A stretch of 7,590 nt of DNA from Planctomycetota bacterium (GTDB taxonomy: Bacteria > Planctomycetota > PUPC01 > DSUN01), in assembly GCA_016872875.1 (NCBI GenBank), contig VGYW01000405.1:1-7590 (forward strand), read 5' to 3'. Below are positions 1-5,768 of the stretch, one piece after another. Numbering within the stretch: the stretch's first letter is position 1; each line of letters opens with the position of its first letter. The notes under the pieces are model-generated. The model was given only the letters and a program-made list of their open reading frames with translations, had not been told where the DNA came from and did not search any database. Made by a program: the position numbers and the translations under genes.

Positions 1-1
1 G

Positions 2-247
2 ATCGTGCTCGCCCGCATCGCGCGAGTGGTCTACGGCGCGGCCGACCCCAAGGCCGGCGCCGTGGAATCGCTCTACAGGGTGCTGGGCGACGGGCGGCTC
101 AACCACCGCGTGCCCTCCCAGGGCGGTGTGCTGGCCGCCGAGTGCGCCGAGCCAATCATTGCGTTCTTCCGCAGGCGGCGGAAGGAGAATCGCGAAGTCC
201 TTGACGTGGGATGCCGAGTGGGCGGGCCGTGCGAGGCCGAGGGCTAA
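2..247 (+). CDS. tadA: tRNA-specific adenosine deaminase TadA, C-terminal part (5' end outside window)
   Basis: This is the end of a reading frame that enters from the left edge and stops with TAA at 245-247. TadA deaminates adenosine 34 to inosine in tRNA-Arg(ACG) in the cytoplasm, letting one tRNA read several codons. Visible family signatures are the RVVYGAADPKAGAV segment, then LNHRV, then GGVLAAECAEPIIAFFRRRR, which match the region after the zinc-binding PCxxC motif in TadA. The catalytic HAE and PCxxC motifs would lie upstream, outside the window. A GTG at 5-7 could be read as a start, but it falls in the middle of the conserved domain, so the gene is partial. The tail after FFRRRR (about 20 residues) is not conserved. 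Its position ahead of tRNA-Ser genes, SRP RNA and dnaX matches the tadA-ffs-dnaX order known in Firmicutes. I am confident of the family. Confidence 0.9.
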   Translation: MVLARIARVVYGAADPKAGAVESLYRVLGDGRLNHRVPSQGGVLAAECAEPIIAFFRRRRKENREVLDVGCRVGGPCEAEG

Positions 248-292
248 GCCCCGCCGCGTCCTCGCCCCTCGATTGGCAATCCGAAACCGGAA

Positions 293-386
293 GGAGAGGT
301 GCCAGAGCGGCCGAATGGGCCGGTTTCGAAAACCGGTGGAGGTGTTTCCACATCTCCCGGGGGTTCGAATCCCCCCCTCTCCGCCA
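293..386 (+). tRNA. tRNA-Ser (anticodon CGA)
   Basis: A complete class II tRNA with 3' CCA encoded (384-386). The acceptor stem GGAGAGG (293-299) pairs with CCTCTCC (376-382), followed by discriminator G383, as expected for serine. The anticodon arm is CCGGT-TTCGAAA-ACCGG, giving anticodon CGA, which reads UCG. There is a long variable arm, and the T arm is GGGGG-TTCGAAT-CCCCC. The next nucleotide begins an inverted repeat that ends just before the second tRNA-Ser. Confidence 0.95.
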
Positions 387-499
387 CTGAATTGCGGATT
401 GGCGATTGCGGATTGCGGATTGGGTGGGCCACAAGCGAGGAGCCTCAGCGATGCGGGCCGGTTCAATCCGCAATCCGCAATCGCCAATCTGCAATTCAG
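387..499. repeat. Long inverted repeat made of GATTGCG-type heptamers, filling the tRNA-tRNA spacer
   Basis: Two 36-nt arms, 387-422 and 464-499, are reverse complements with a single mismatch (around 397 versus 489), around a 41-nt loop. Each arm is a run of degenerate heptamers such as GGATTGG, CGATTGC and GGATTGC. The left arm starts at the first base after the CCA of tRNA-Ser(CGA). The right arm ends 2 nt before tRNA-Ser(GGA). A co-transcript would therefore place the two tRNAs at the base of one long hairpin. It could be an RNA processing element, a mobile palindrome or a slippage product; the sequence does not decide between these. Confidence 0.9.
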
Positions 500-501
500 C
501 G

Positions 502-593
502 GGAGAGGTGTCCGAGAGGCCTATGGAGCACGCTTGGAAAGCGTGTGGTCGCCGCAAGGTGGCTCGCGGGTTCGAATCCCGCCCTCTCCGCCA
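502..593 (+). tRNA. tRNA-Ser (anticodon GGA)
   Basis: A second complete class II serine tRNA with encoded CCA (591-593). The acceptor stem GGAGAGG (502-508) pairs with CCTCTCC (583-589), discriminator G590. The anticodon arm is CACGC-TTGGAAA-GCGTG, giving anticodon GGA for UCC and UCU codons. The long variable arm is present, and the T arm has GCGGG-TTCGAAT-CCCGC. The acceptor stem is identical to that of the upstream tRNA-Ser while the anticodon stem and variable arm differ, so the pair are relatives but not a recent tandem copy. Confidence 0.95.
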
Positions 594-600
594 TCGGGAC

Positions 601-642
601 TTTCGGTTTTCGATTTTCGATTTTCGACTTTCGATTTTCGAT
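601..642. repeat. Tandem heptamer repeat, six TTTCGAT-type units
   Basis: Six consecutive 7-mers occupy 601-642: TTTCGGT, TTTCGAT, TTTCGAT, TTTCGAC, TTTCGAT, TTTCGAT. They differ only in the last two positions. The run fills the spacer between tRNA-Ser(GGA) and the ribosome binding site of the next gene. I see no inverted partner arm nearby, unlike the other spacer repeats here. The run is rich in T against a GC-rich background. Confidence 0.9.
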
Positions 643-664
643 CTGCCATTGGGGAGAAGTGTTG

Positions 665-1297
665 ATGAGACGGGTGGCTGGTGTCGCAGGGTTGCTGCTG
701 GCGGCGGCCGCGGCTGACGTGTGGGGCGCTGGCTTCCCGTTCCGTGGCTTCGGGCCGGCGCGTGAGCCGCACCCGGCCACCGTGGCTCTCCGCGAATACC
801 AGGCGGTCGTGAGGACGAACCTGGGCGAGATGACGCTCGACCTGGAGCCCGACTCGGCGCCCAACGCCGTGCGGCTGTTCGTGAGGCTCGCCCAGCGGGG
901 GGCCTACGACGGCCTCCGCGTCCGCTGCGTGTTCAAGGACAAGATGCTCGTCGTGGGCGATGCGCCCGCGAAGGGCAAGGCCGAGGGCGAGGAGGCCCTG
1001 GCCTACGAGGAAAGCCCGATGTCGGCCAGCGCCGGCGCGGTGCTCTTCGACCGCTTGCCGGACGGCGGGAATTGCCCCGGCCGCATCCTCATCATGCTGG
1101 GCGACCAGAGCCATCTCGACCGCTCCTTCACCCGCTTCGCCGAGGTGGAGAAGGGGCTGGACGTTGCGAAGCGCATCGGGGGCGTGGCGACCCGCGCGAG
1201 CGACGGCTCGCCCGCACCAATCGAGGACGTTGTGATCGAGCAGATTCTCGTGACCAAGAAGGCCAAACCCGAACAGAAGGAGTCCAAGAAACCCTAG
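665..1297 (+). CDS. Exported cyclophilin-like protein, probably lacking peptidyl-prolyl isomerase activity
   Basis: A 210-residue protein. The ATG at 665 is chosen because GGGGAGAAG (651-659) lies just upstream and the N-terminus MRRVAGVAGLLLAAAAADVW then forms a signal peptide (cleavage perhaps near residue 22). Residues 46-195 follow the cyclophilin pattern: VVRTNLGEMTLDLEPDSAPN (48-67), YDGL (81-84), VVGD (96-99), GRILIML (139-145), a conserved LD at 151-152 and EKGLDVAKRI (162-171). Cyclophilins isomerise proline peptide bonds. However, aligning YDGL-RVRCV with the family's YDGL-TFHRV puts Cys88 where the catalytic Arg should be. The usual Phe and Gln of the FMIQGGDP stretch become Lys93 and Val96, the Gln of GSQFF becomes Arg140, and the active-site His aligns with Phe155. 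The fold assignment is firm. Loss of activity is inferred from these substitutions. The tail after 197 is lysine-rich. Location is probably periplasmic or membrane-attached. Confidence 0.8.
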   Translation: MRRVAGVAGLLLAAAAADVWGAGFPFRGFGPAREPHPATVALREYQAVVRTNLGEMTLDLEPDSAPNAVRLFVRLAQRGAYDGLRVRCVFKDKMLVVGDAPAKGKAEGEEALAYEESPMSASAGAVLFDRLPDGGNCPGRILIMLGDQSHLDRSFTRFAEVEKGLDVAKRIGGVATRASDGSPAPIEDVVIEQILVTKKAKPEQKESKKP

Positions 1298-1314
1298 AGT
1301 CGTCCGTCGCCACT

Positions 1315-1335
1315 CGTGCGCTCTCCGCGCGCACG
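1315..1335 (+). terminator. GC-rich stem-loop after the cyclophilin-like gene, possible terminator
   Basis: CGTGCGC (1315-1321) pairs perfectly with GCGCACG (1329-1335) around a 7-nt loop, 18 nt after the stop codon. There is no T-run after it, so a classical intrinsic terminator is not shown. It lies immediately ahead of the larger ATGG-repeat hairpin. Confidence 0.3.
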
Positions 1336-1337
1336 TG

Positions 1338-1412
1338 GGGGATGAATGGATGAATGGATGGGTGGATGGGTGTCAGAGATTCATCCATTCATCCAGCCAT
1401 CCAATCATCCCC
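1338..1412. repeat. Inverted repeat of ATGG/ATGAATGG units
   Basis: The left arm 1338-1371 is a run of ATGAATGG and ATGGATGG units (period 4/8), and the right arm 1379-1412 is the CATT/CATCC counterpart. Over 34 positions 27 pair by Watson-Crick rules. Four more are G-T in DNA terms and would be G-U pairs in RNA, leaving 3 mismatches; the loop is GTCAGAG (1372-1378). It sits between the cyclophilin-like gene and SRP RNA. G-U compensation is compatible with a hairpin that works as RNA, but it can also arise from decay of a simple repeat. Confidence 0.85.
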
Positions 1413-1442
1413 TCTGGTTGTGGCCGACGGTCGCCGTGGAAT

Positions 1443-1714
1443 CAGCCGTGCTAGACGGGGCGCTAGCGGTGCCTTGTACCCGGAATCCGCTTAAACGGGG
1501 TCGAACGCCCTTCTGAGGCCCTCATCCCTGGCTGAACCGGCGCGGCAAGTGGTGTTGAAGGCTGGGTCCCATGCAACGGGCGGGTGTGAACCGGGTCAGA
1601 CTCGAAAGGGAGCAGCCCTAAGCACTTCACCCCGTGTGCCGTGGGGTTGCCTGGCTGGAGCTAACTACCGCGCACGACTACCAGGGGCGGTGTCGAGGAA
1701 GGGCTGCACGGCTT
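1443..1714 (+). ncRNA. ffs: Signal recognition particle RNA, large bacterial type with Alu domain
   Basis: SRP RNA scaffolds Ffh and targets nascent membrane and secreted proteins to the translocon. The Alu-domain signature is clear: GTGCTAGACGGGG (1449-1461), AGCGGTGCC, TGTACCCGGAATCCGCTT, then GAACGCCCTTCTGAGG. The S-domain tip that binds Ffh is also clear: GTCAG (1595-1599), GAAA tetraloop (1604-1607) and GGGAGCAG, with the usual asymmetric loop. The ends are set by pairing of AGCCGTGC (1444-1451) with GCACGGCT (1706-1713), giving about 270 nt, the length of the Bacillus/Thermus-type RNA and not the short 4.5S form. I cannot place a promoter with confidence, and exact ends could differ by several bases. 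Its position just before dnaX is the known syntenic one. Confidence 0.93.
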
Positions 1715-1723
1715 ACTCTCCCA

Positions 1724-1753
1724 CTGCCCGCCCGCCGGCCGGCGGGCGGGCAG
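1724..1753. repeat. Perfect 30-bp GC-only-core palindrome between SRP RNA and dnaX
   Basis: CTGCCCGCCCGCCGG (1724-1738) is followed directly by its exact reverse complement (1739-1753), with no loop. It begins about 10 nt after the inferred SRP RNA end and stops 19 nt before the dnaX GTG. No T-run follows, so it is not a standard terminator. It may stop or process the SRP transcript, or act in the dnaX leader. It could also be a dispersed repeat. Confidence 0.85.
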
Positions 1754-1772
1754 CCGCGATAAAGGCATCCCA

Positions 1773-3170
1773 GTGGACTATCTGGTTCTCGCGCGGAAGT
1801 ACAGGCCGCAGACCTTTGACGAGGTGGTGGGCCAGGAGGGGGTGACGACCACGCTGCGGAACGCGATTGCGACGGGGCGGGTGGCACACGCCTACCTCTT
1901 CAGCGGCCCGCGCGGCGTCGGAAAGACCACCACGGCGCGCATCCTCGCCAAGGCCCTCAACTGCGCGAAAGGCCCCACCGCCTCCCCCTGCAACTCCTGC
2001 CAGTTCTGCACCAGCATCACCGGCGGCGACGACCTGGACGTCATCGAGATAGACGCGGCGTCGAACACCAGCGTGGAGGACGTGCGGCTCCTCCGCGACA
2101 ACGTCCGCTTCGCCCCAGCCCGCGCCCGCTACAAGGTCTACATCGTGGACGAGGTCCACATGCTCAGCCGGTCGGCCTTCAACGCCTTCCTGAAGACCCT
2201 CGAGGAGCCGCCGGCGCACGTGAAGTTCATCTTCTGCACCACCGAGCCGCACCGCCTGCCGGAGACCATCCACTCGCGGTGCCAGAGGTTCGACTTCCGC
2301 CGCATCTCCACTGGGGACCTCGTCCACCGCCTCGAGCAAATCTGCCGCCGGGAGAACACCGCGGCCGACCCCGAGGCCATCCACCTGATCGCCCGCAGCA
2401 CGAAGGGCGGCATGCGCGACGCCGAGACCCTCCTCGACCAGCTCACCTCCTACAGCGGCGGCAAGATAACCGCCAAAGCGGTCGAGGAGGCCCTGGGCGC
2501 GCTCCCGCGCCGCGACATCTTCGCACTCATTGGCCACCTCGCGGACCGCCGCCCCGACGAGGCGCTCCGCATCCTCAACCGCGCGCTCCAGGACGGCAAG
2601 GACCCCGAGAGCCTCCTCAACCAGCTCATTGACCACGTGCGCTCGCTCCTCCTCCTGTCCGTGTGCGGACCAGAGGCGGCGCTCCTGGACGAGACGGCGG
2701 ACGACGTGAGGGAGCTCGAGCGGCAGCGCCAGCGCTTCGCGCCCGACGCACTCCTCTACATGAGCCAGGTGTTCTGGGACACGTTGCGGAAGGTCAAGGA
2801 GAGCGCTCAGAGCCGTCTGCCCATCGAGCTTGCCCTTGTGAAGCTCGGGCAGGGGGACGGGTTACAGCCGCTTGCGGAGATCATCCAGCGGCTCCAGGCG
2901 CTCGAGGCGCGGCTCGGCGTGGCGCCGGCCGCCCCGCAACCGGCGCCGCCCAGGCCAATCGCACCGGCCCCTGCGCCTCCGGCGGCCGAGCCGCGAAGCC
3001 CCGCCGCCCCTGCCGCGCCGGCGCCCGCCCGCCGCGAGCACAGGGCGCCCGAAAGCCCAGAGCGCGCCGCCGAAGAGCACAGCAAGCTTCAGGAACAAGC
3101 CGCCGACGACCCCCTGGTCCGCAAGGCGCTCGGCATCTTTCAAGGCCAAGTTCTCAATCGGGAGAAGTGA
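1773..3170 (+). CDS. dnaX: DNA polymerase III clamp-loader subunit DnaX (short, gamma-like form)
   Basis: A 465-residue AAA+ ATPase of the clamp loader, which opens the beta clamp and loads it at primer ends. It starts at GTG 1773, giving the typical MxYLVLARKYRPQTFDEVVGQ opening; the ribosome site is weak (AAAGG at 1762-1765 region). Visible motifs are Walker A GPRGVGKT (45-52), zinc-binding cysteines C64, C73, C76 and C79, Walker B VYIVDEVH (122-129), LEEPP (143-147) and the SRC arginine-finger motif (168-170). After about residue 370 comes a Pro/Ala-rich linker and a short conserved end, DDPLVRKALGIF. The protein is shorter than E. coli tau (643 aa), with no tau-specific polymerase-binding and helicase-binding domains recognisable. 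I see no slippery A-run of the E. coli frameshift type. The stop is 3 nt before ebfC, so the two are co-transcribed. Confidence 0.97.
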   Translation: MDYLVLARKYRPQTFDEVVGQEGVTTTLRNAIATGRVAHAYLFSGPRGVGKTTTARILAKALNCAKGPTASPCNSCQFCTSITGGDDLDVIEIDAASNTSVEDVRLLRDNVRFAPARARYKVYIVDEVHMLSRSAFNAFLKTLEEPPAHVKFIFCTTEPHRLPETIHSRCQRFDFRRISTGDLVHRLEQICRRENTAADPEAIHLIARSTKGGMRDAETLLDQLTSYSGGKITAKAVEEALGALPRRDIFALIGHLADRRPDEALRILNRALQDGKDPESLLNQLIDHVRSLLLLSVCGPEAALLDETADDVRELERQRQRFAPDALLYMSQVFWDTLRKVKESAQSRLPIELALVKLGQGDGLQPLAEIIQRLQALEARLGVAPAAPQPAPPRPIAPAPAPPAAEPRSPAAPAAPAPARREHRAPESPERAAEEHSKLQEQAADDPLVRKALGIFQGQVLNREK

Positions 3171-3173
3171 CAC

Positions 3174-3497
3174 ATGCCACGTGGCTTCAGCGGAATGGGC
3201 GACCTGGTCCGCCAGGCGCAGAAGATGCAGCAGCGCCTCGCAGAGGTCCAGCAGGGCCTCAAGGAACGCATCGTCGAGGGCACCGCCGGCGGGAACATGG
3301 TCAGAGTCCTCGTCAACGGCCAGCAGGAGATCGTCGCCGTCAAGATCGATCCCTCCGTGGTTGACCCCAAGGACGTGGCGATACTGGAGGACCTGGTGCT
3401 GGCCGCAACGCGCCAGGGCCTCAAGAAGGCCCACGACCTGGCTCAAGAGGAGATGGGGAAGGTGACGGGGGGCGTCAATATCCCCGGCATGTTCTAA
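3174..3497 (+). CDS. ebfC: YbaB/EbfC family nucleoid-associated DNA-binding protein
   Basis: A 107-residue protein of the normal YbaB/EbfC length. The family forms tweezer-like dimers that bind DNA, and the gene is typically placed between dnaX and recR. The sequence shows the typical features: GMGDLVRQAQKMQQRLAEVQ (a long first helix, 7-26), then the beta-strand core with TAGGNMVRVLVNGQQEIVAVKIDPSVV, and the second helix DLVLAATRQGLKKAHDL, ending in GGVNIPGMF. The ATG at 3174 follows GGGAGAAG (3160-3167), which overlaps the dnaX end. The 3-nt gap to dnaX suggests one operon and coupled translation. Its exact cellular job (nucleoid organisation or help to RecR) cannot be told from sequence. 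Confidence 0.95.
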   Translation: MPRGFSGMGDLVRQAQKMQQRLAEVQQGLKERIVEGTAGGNMVRVLVNGQQEIVAVKIDPSVVDPKDVAILEDLVLAATRQGLKKAHDLAQEEMGKVTGGVNIPGMF

Positions 3498-3502
3498 GGG
3501 AG

Positions 3503-3577
3503 AGCTTCGAGCCACGAGCGGCGAGCCGCGAGCTTCTGCTGACAAGGCTCGTGGCTCGGCGCTCGTGGCTCGCAGCT
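3503..3577. repeat. Inverted repeat of CGAGCCA-type heptamers between ebfC and recR
   Basis: The left arm 3503-3533 and right arm 3547-3577 pair over 31 positions with 3 mismatches around a 13-nt loop (3534-3546). The left arm reads as the heptamers CGAGCCA, CGAGCGG, CGAGCCG, CGAGCTT (3508-3535). The right arm reads GGCTCGT, GGCTCGG, CGCTCGT, GGCTCGC (3546-3573). It begins 5 nt after the ebfC stop and ends 17 nt before the likely recR start. It has no T-tract and lies inside an apparent operon, so it would be part of the transcript. Confidence 0.9.
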
Positions 3578-3594
3578 TCTTCGAGGGCGTTGCG

Positions 3595-4200
3595 TTGGCC
3601 GTCTACACCGAATCGCTGAGCCGCCTGATGGCCGAGCTTGGGAAGCTGCCAGGGATCGGCGCGCGCAGCGCCGAGCGCCTGGCTCTCCATATCCTCAAGA
3701 TGCCCGAGCCGGAGGCCATGGCCATCGCCCAGGCGATCCAGGACGTCAAGCGCAACACCCGCCACTGCTCCGTGTGCTGCAACGTCACCGAGCAAGACCC
3801 GTGTGCGGTCTGCTCGGACAGCCGCCGCGACCGCACGCTCCTGTGCGTCGTCGAGCAGCCGCGCGACCTCCTGGCCATCGAGAAGACCGGCGCCTACCGC
3901 GGCCTCTACCACGTCCTCATGGGACGCATCGCGCCCCTCGAAGACGTCCACCCCGAAGACCTCACGATTGGCCTCCTGGTCCAGCGCGTCAGGTCGGCCG
4001 GCATCAAGGAAGTGGTGCTCTACACGAACCCGGACCTCGAGGGCGACGTGACGGCGCAGCATCTCGCCGCCGTGCTGCGCCCCCTGGGCGTGAAAGTGAC
4101 CCTGCCAGCCCGCGGGATACCGACCGGCAGCCAGATCGAGTATGCAGGTGAGACGATGCTGCGGGACGCCCTGGAGGGCCGGCGCGAGATTCAGCGCTAG
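3595..4200 (+). CDS. recR: Recombination mediator protein RecR
   Basis: A 201-residue protein, the normal RecR size. RecR works with RecO (and RecF) to load RecA on gapped DNA. Domains in order are the helix-hairpin-helix KLPGIGARSAERLALHIL (17-34), a four-cysteine zinc finger C58-x2-C61...C70-x2-C73, the Toprim domain starting LLCVVEQPRDLLAIE (82-96), the TNPDLEGDVTAQHLA segment (144-158), and the Walker-like C-terminal ARGIPTGSQIEYA. I choose TTG 3595 as start because it gives the expected short N-terminus MAVYTESLSRL and has GAGGG (3583-3587) upstream. An in-frame GTG at 3565 would add 10 residues encoded by the heptamer hairpin, which is unlikely. It probably belongs to the dnaX-ebfC transcript, with the hairpin between them. 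Confidence 0.96.
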   Translation: MAVYTESLSRLMAELGKLPGIGARSAERLALHILKMPEPEAMAIAQAIQDVKRNTRHCSVCCNVTEQDPCAVCSDSRRDRTLLCVVEQPRDLLAIEKTGAYRGLYHVLMGRIAPLEDVHPEDLTIGLLVQRVRSAGIKEVVLYTNPDLEGDVTAQHLAAVLRPLGVKVTLPARGIPTGSQIEYAGETMLRDALEGRREIQR

Positions 4201-4226
4201 ACAGCGAGCCGGTTTGCGCGTATACT
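4198..4226 (+). promoter_or_regulatory. Sigma-70-type promoter for rpoN, overlapping the recR stop codon
   Basis: TAGACA (4198-4203, 5 of 6 to the -35 consensus) and TATACT (4221-4226, 5 of 6 to the -10 consensus) are separated by 17 bp. The TAG of recR is the first half of the -35 box. Transcription would start near 4233, leaving a leader of roughly 95 nt. The leader has a possible stem-loop, 4247-4256 with 4279-4287 (one bulge), ahead of the strong AGGAGG ribosome site at 4315-4320. Confidence 0.65.
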
Positions 4227-4328
4227 ACTGTCGGGAAGGCTGAGAGCGCCCGGGCCATCCCAGGCGCAAAGGAAGCCGGGCCCGGCGTGTTCCGCAACGG
4301 CCAGACCGGCGCACAGGAGGCACGGCCG

Positions 4329-5762
4329 ATGCAGATGCGAATGGAAGCGCTCCTCCAGCAGCGGCCCGAGCTTCGCATGAAGCTCGCACCTCAGATCATA
4401 CAATCCATCGAAATCCTCCAGCTCCCCATCCTCGAGCTCCAGCAGCGCCTCAAGCAGGAGCTCCTCGAAAACCCCGTGCTCGAAATGGCCGACCTTCCGG
4501 TCACGGAAGAGCAGCAGGAGCTCGCCGAGGAGCCGCCCCACGAGGAACGCGCCAAGAGCGAGCAGGAGTTCGAGAAGCTCCGCGACATCGAGGACATGGT
4601 CCACGACTACGGCTCGCAGACCTTTCGCCGCGTGGCGGACTCCGGCGAGACCGACCGCAAGTACGAGGCGATGCAGAACACCGCCGCACGCCCGATCTCG
4701 CTCCAGGACTACCTCCACGACCAGTACAGCCTCCTCGACACCCCGGACGACCTCCGCGAGGTGGCCGAGAACATCATCTACAACATAGACGACGACGGCT
4801 ACCTCCAGTACCCCATCGAGGATATCCTGGAGTCCATGGATGGCCGCGCCACCCCCGAGCAGGCCGAGCACGCCCTGGAGATCATCCAGAACCTCGACCC
4901 GCCCGGCGTGGGCGCGCGCGACCTCAAGGAGTGCCTCCTCCTCCAGATGCGCCGCAACACCGACCACGCCCTCGCCCGCGAGCTCATCACCCGCCACCTC
5001 GACGACCTCTCCGCCAACCGCATCCCCAAGATAGCCAAGGACACCGGCCGCCCCCTCGACGCGATCAAAGAGGCCATCGAGTTCGTCAGCCACCTCAACC
5101 CCAAGCCCGGCACCGCCTTCGGCGCCGAGGTCTCCCCCTACGTCATGCCCGACATCGTGGTCGAGCTCGTGGACGGCCACTACGAGGTCAGGCTCGAGGA
5201 CGACCGCCTGCCGAGGGTCTACATCAACACCGCCTACTCGCGCCTCCTGCGCGACGAGCGCACCACCGAGACCGCCAAGGACTACATCCGCAAGAAAATC
5301 CAGGCCGCACGCTGGCTCATAGAGTCCATCGAGCAGCGCCGCAGCACCCTCTACAAGATCGCCCGCGCCATCGTGGACATCCAGCAGCCCTTCCTCGAAA
5401 AAGGCGTCTCACACCTCGTCCCCCTCAAGATGCAGGCCGTCGCCGACGCCACCAGCGTCCACGTCTCCACCGTCTGCCGCGCCATCGCCGACAAGTACAT
5501 GCAGACCCCCATCGGCATCTTCCCCCTCCGCTTCTTCTTCACCGGCGGCACCCGCACCACCGACGGAAGGGTCCGCTCCCGAAAGAGCGTCAAGGAGCTC
5601 GTCAAGCAGGTCGTGGAGGCCGAGGACAAGCACAACCCCCTCTCCGACGACGAGATAGCGGCCCGGCTCCAGGCCGACGGGCTCGACATCGCCCGCCGCA
5701 CCGTCACCAAGTACCGCAAGGCCCTCGGAATCCCGTCCACCCGCCAGCGCAAAGCCTACTGA
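4329..5762 (+). CDS. rpoN: RNA polymerase sigma-54 factor RpoN
   Basis: A 477-residue sigma-54, which directs RNA polymerase to -24/-12 promoters that need an AAA+ activator to open. The ATG at 4329 is chosen because AGGAGG (4315-4320) lies 8 nt upstream; an in-frame GTG at 4287 would add 14 unlikely residues. Region I is the glutamine/leucine-rich N-terminus, PQIIQSIEILQLPILELQQR (21-40) and ELLENPVLEM (44-53), which contacts activators. Region II (54-115) is acidic and variable. Core binding spans about 120-300, with ISLQDYLHDQ, NIDDDGYL, LDPPGVGARDLKECLLLQ and LNPKPG. The DNA-binding helix-turn-helix lies around 366-387 (LKMQAVADATSVHVSTVCRA). The diagnostic RpoN box is ARRTVTKYRKAL (455-466). 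No -24/-12 site was found in the window, so no autoregulation is visible. Confidence 0.98.
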   Translation: MQMRMEALLQQRPELRMKLAPQIIQSIEILQLPILELQQRLKQELLENPVLEMADLPVTEEQQELAEEPPHEERAKSEQEFEKLRDIEDMVHDYGSQTFRRVADSGETDRKYEAMQNTAARPISLQDYLHDQYSLLDTPDDLREVAENIIYNIDDDGYLQYPIEDILESMDGRATPEQAEHALEIIQNLDPPGVGARDLKECLLLQMRRNTDHALARELITRHLDDLSANRIPKIAKDTGRPLDAIKEAIEFVSHLNPKPGTAFGAEVSPYVMPDIVVELVDGHYEVRLEDDRLPRVYINTAYSRLLRDERTTETAKDYIRKKIQAARWLIESIEQRRSTLYKIARAIVDIQQPFLEKGVSHLVPLKMQAVADATSVHVSTVCRAIADKYMQTPIGIFPLRFFFTGGTRTTDGRVRSRKSVKELVKQVVEAEDKHNPLSDDEIAARLQADGLDIARRTVTKYRKALGIPSTRQRKAY

Positions 5763-5768
5763 GCTCCT

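Noticed and set aside
387..499. CRISPR array
   Set aside because: Units are 7 nt, directly adjacent and mirrored; there are no 20-40-nt repeats with unique spacers and no cas genes.
299..664. Upstream extension of the cyclophilin-like reading frame across both tRNA genes
   Set aside because: The added residues come from tRNA and repeat sequence; the ATG at 665 has a ribosome site and begins a signal peptide.
1417..1442. Promoter for SRP RNA (TTGTGG ... TGGAAT)
   Set aside because: The spacing is only about 13 bp and the second box touches the RNA start, so I cannot support it.
1713..2636. Long minus-strand open frame opposite dnaX (307 codons), and similar ones opposite rpoN
   Set aside because: High-GC codon bias keeps antisense frames open; the translations are low-complexity Val/Leu/Glu/Gly-rich and mirror the real genes.
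3565..3594. GTG 3565 as the recR start
   Set aside because: It lies within the heptamer inverted repeat and adds residues absent from the RecR family; TTG 3595 gives the expected N-terminus.
4201..4328. Sigma-54 (-24/-12) promoter for autoregulation of rpoN
   Set aside because: No TGGCAC-N5-TTGC arrangement was found in the leader; the sigma-70-type boxes fit better.
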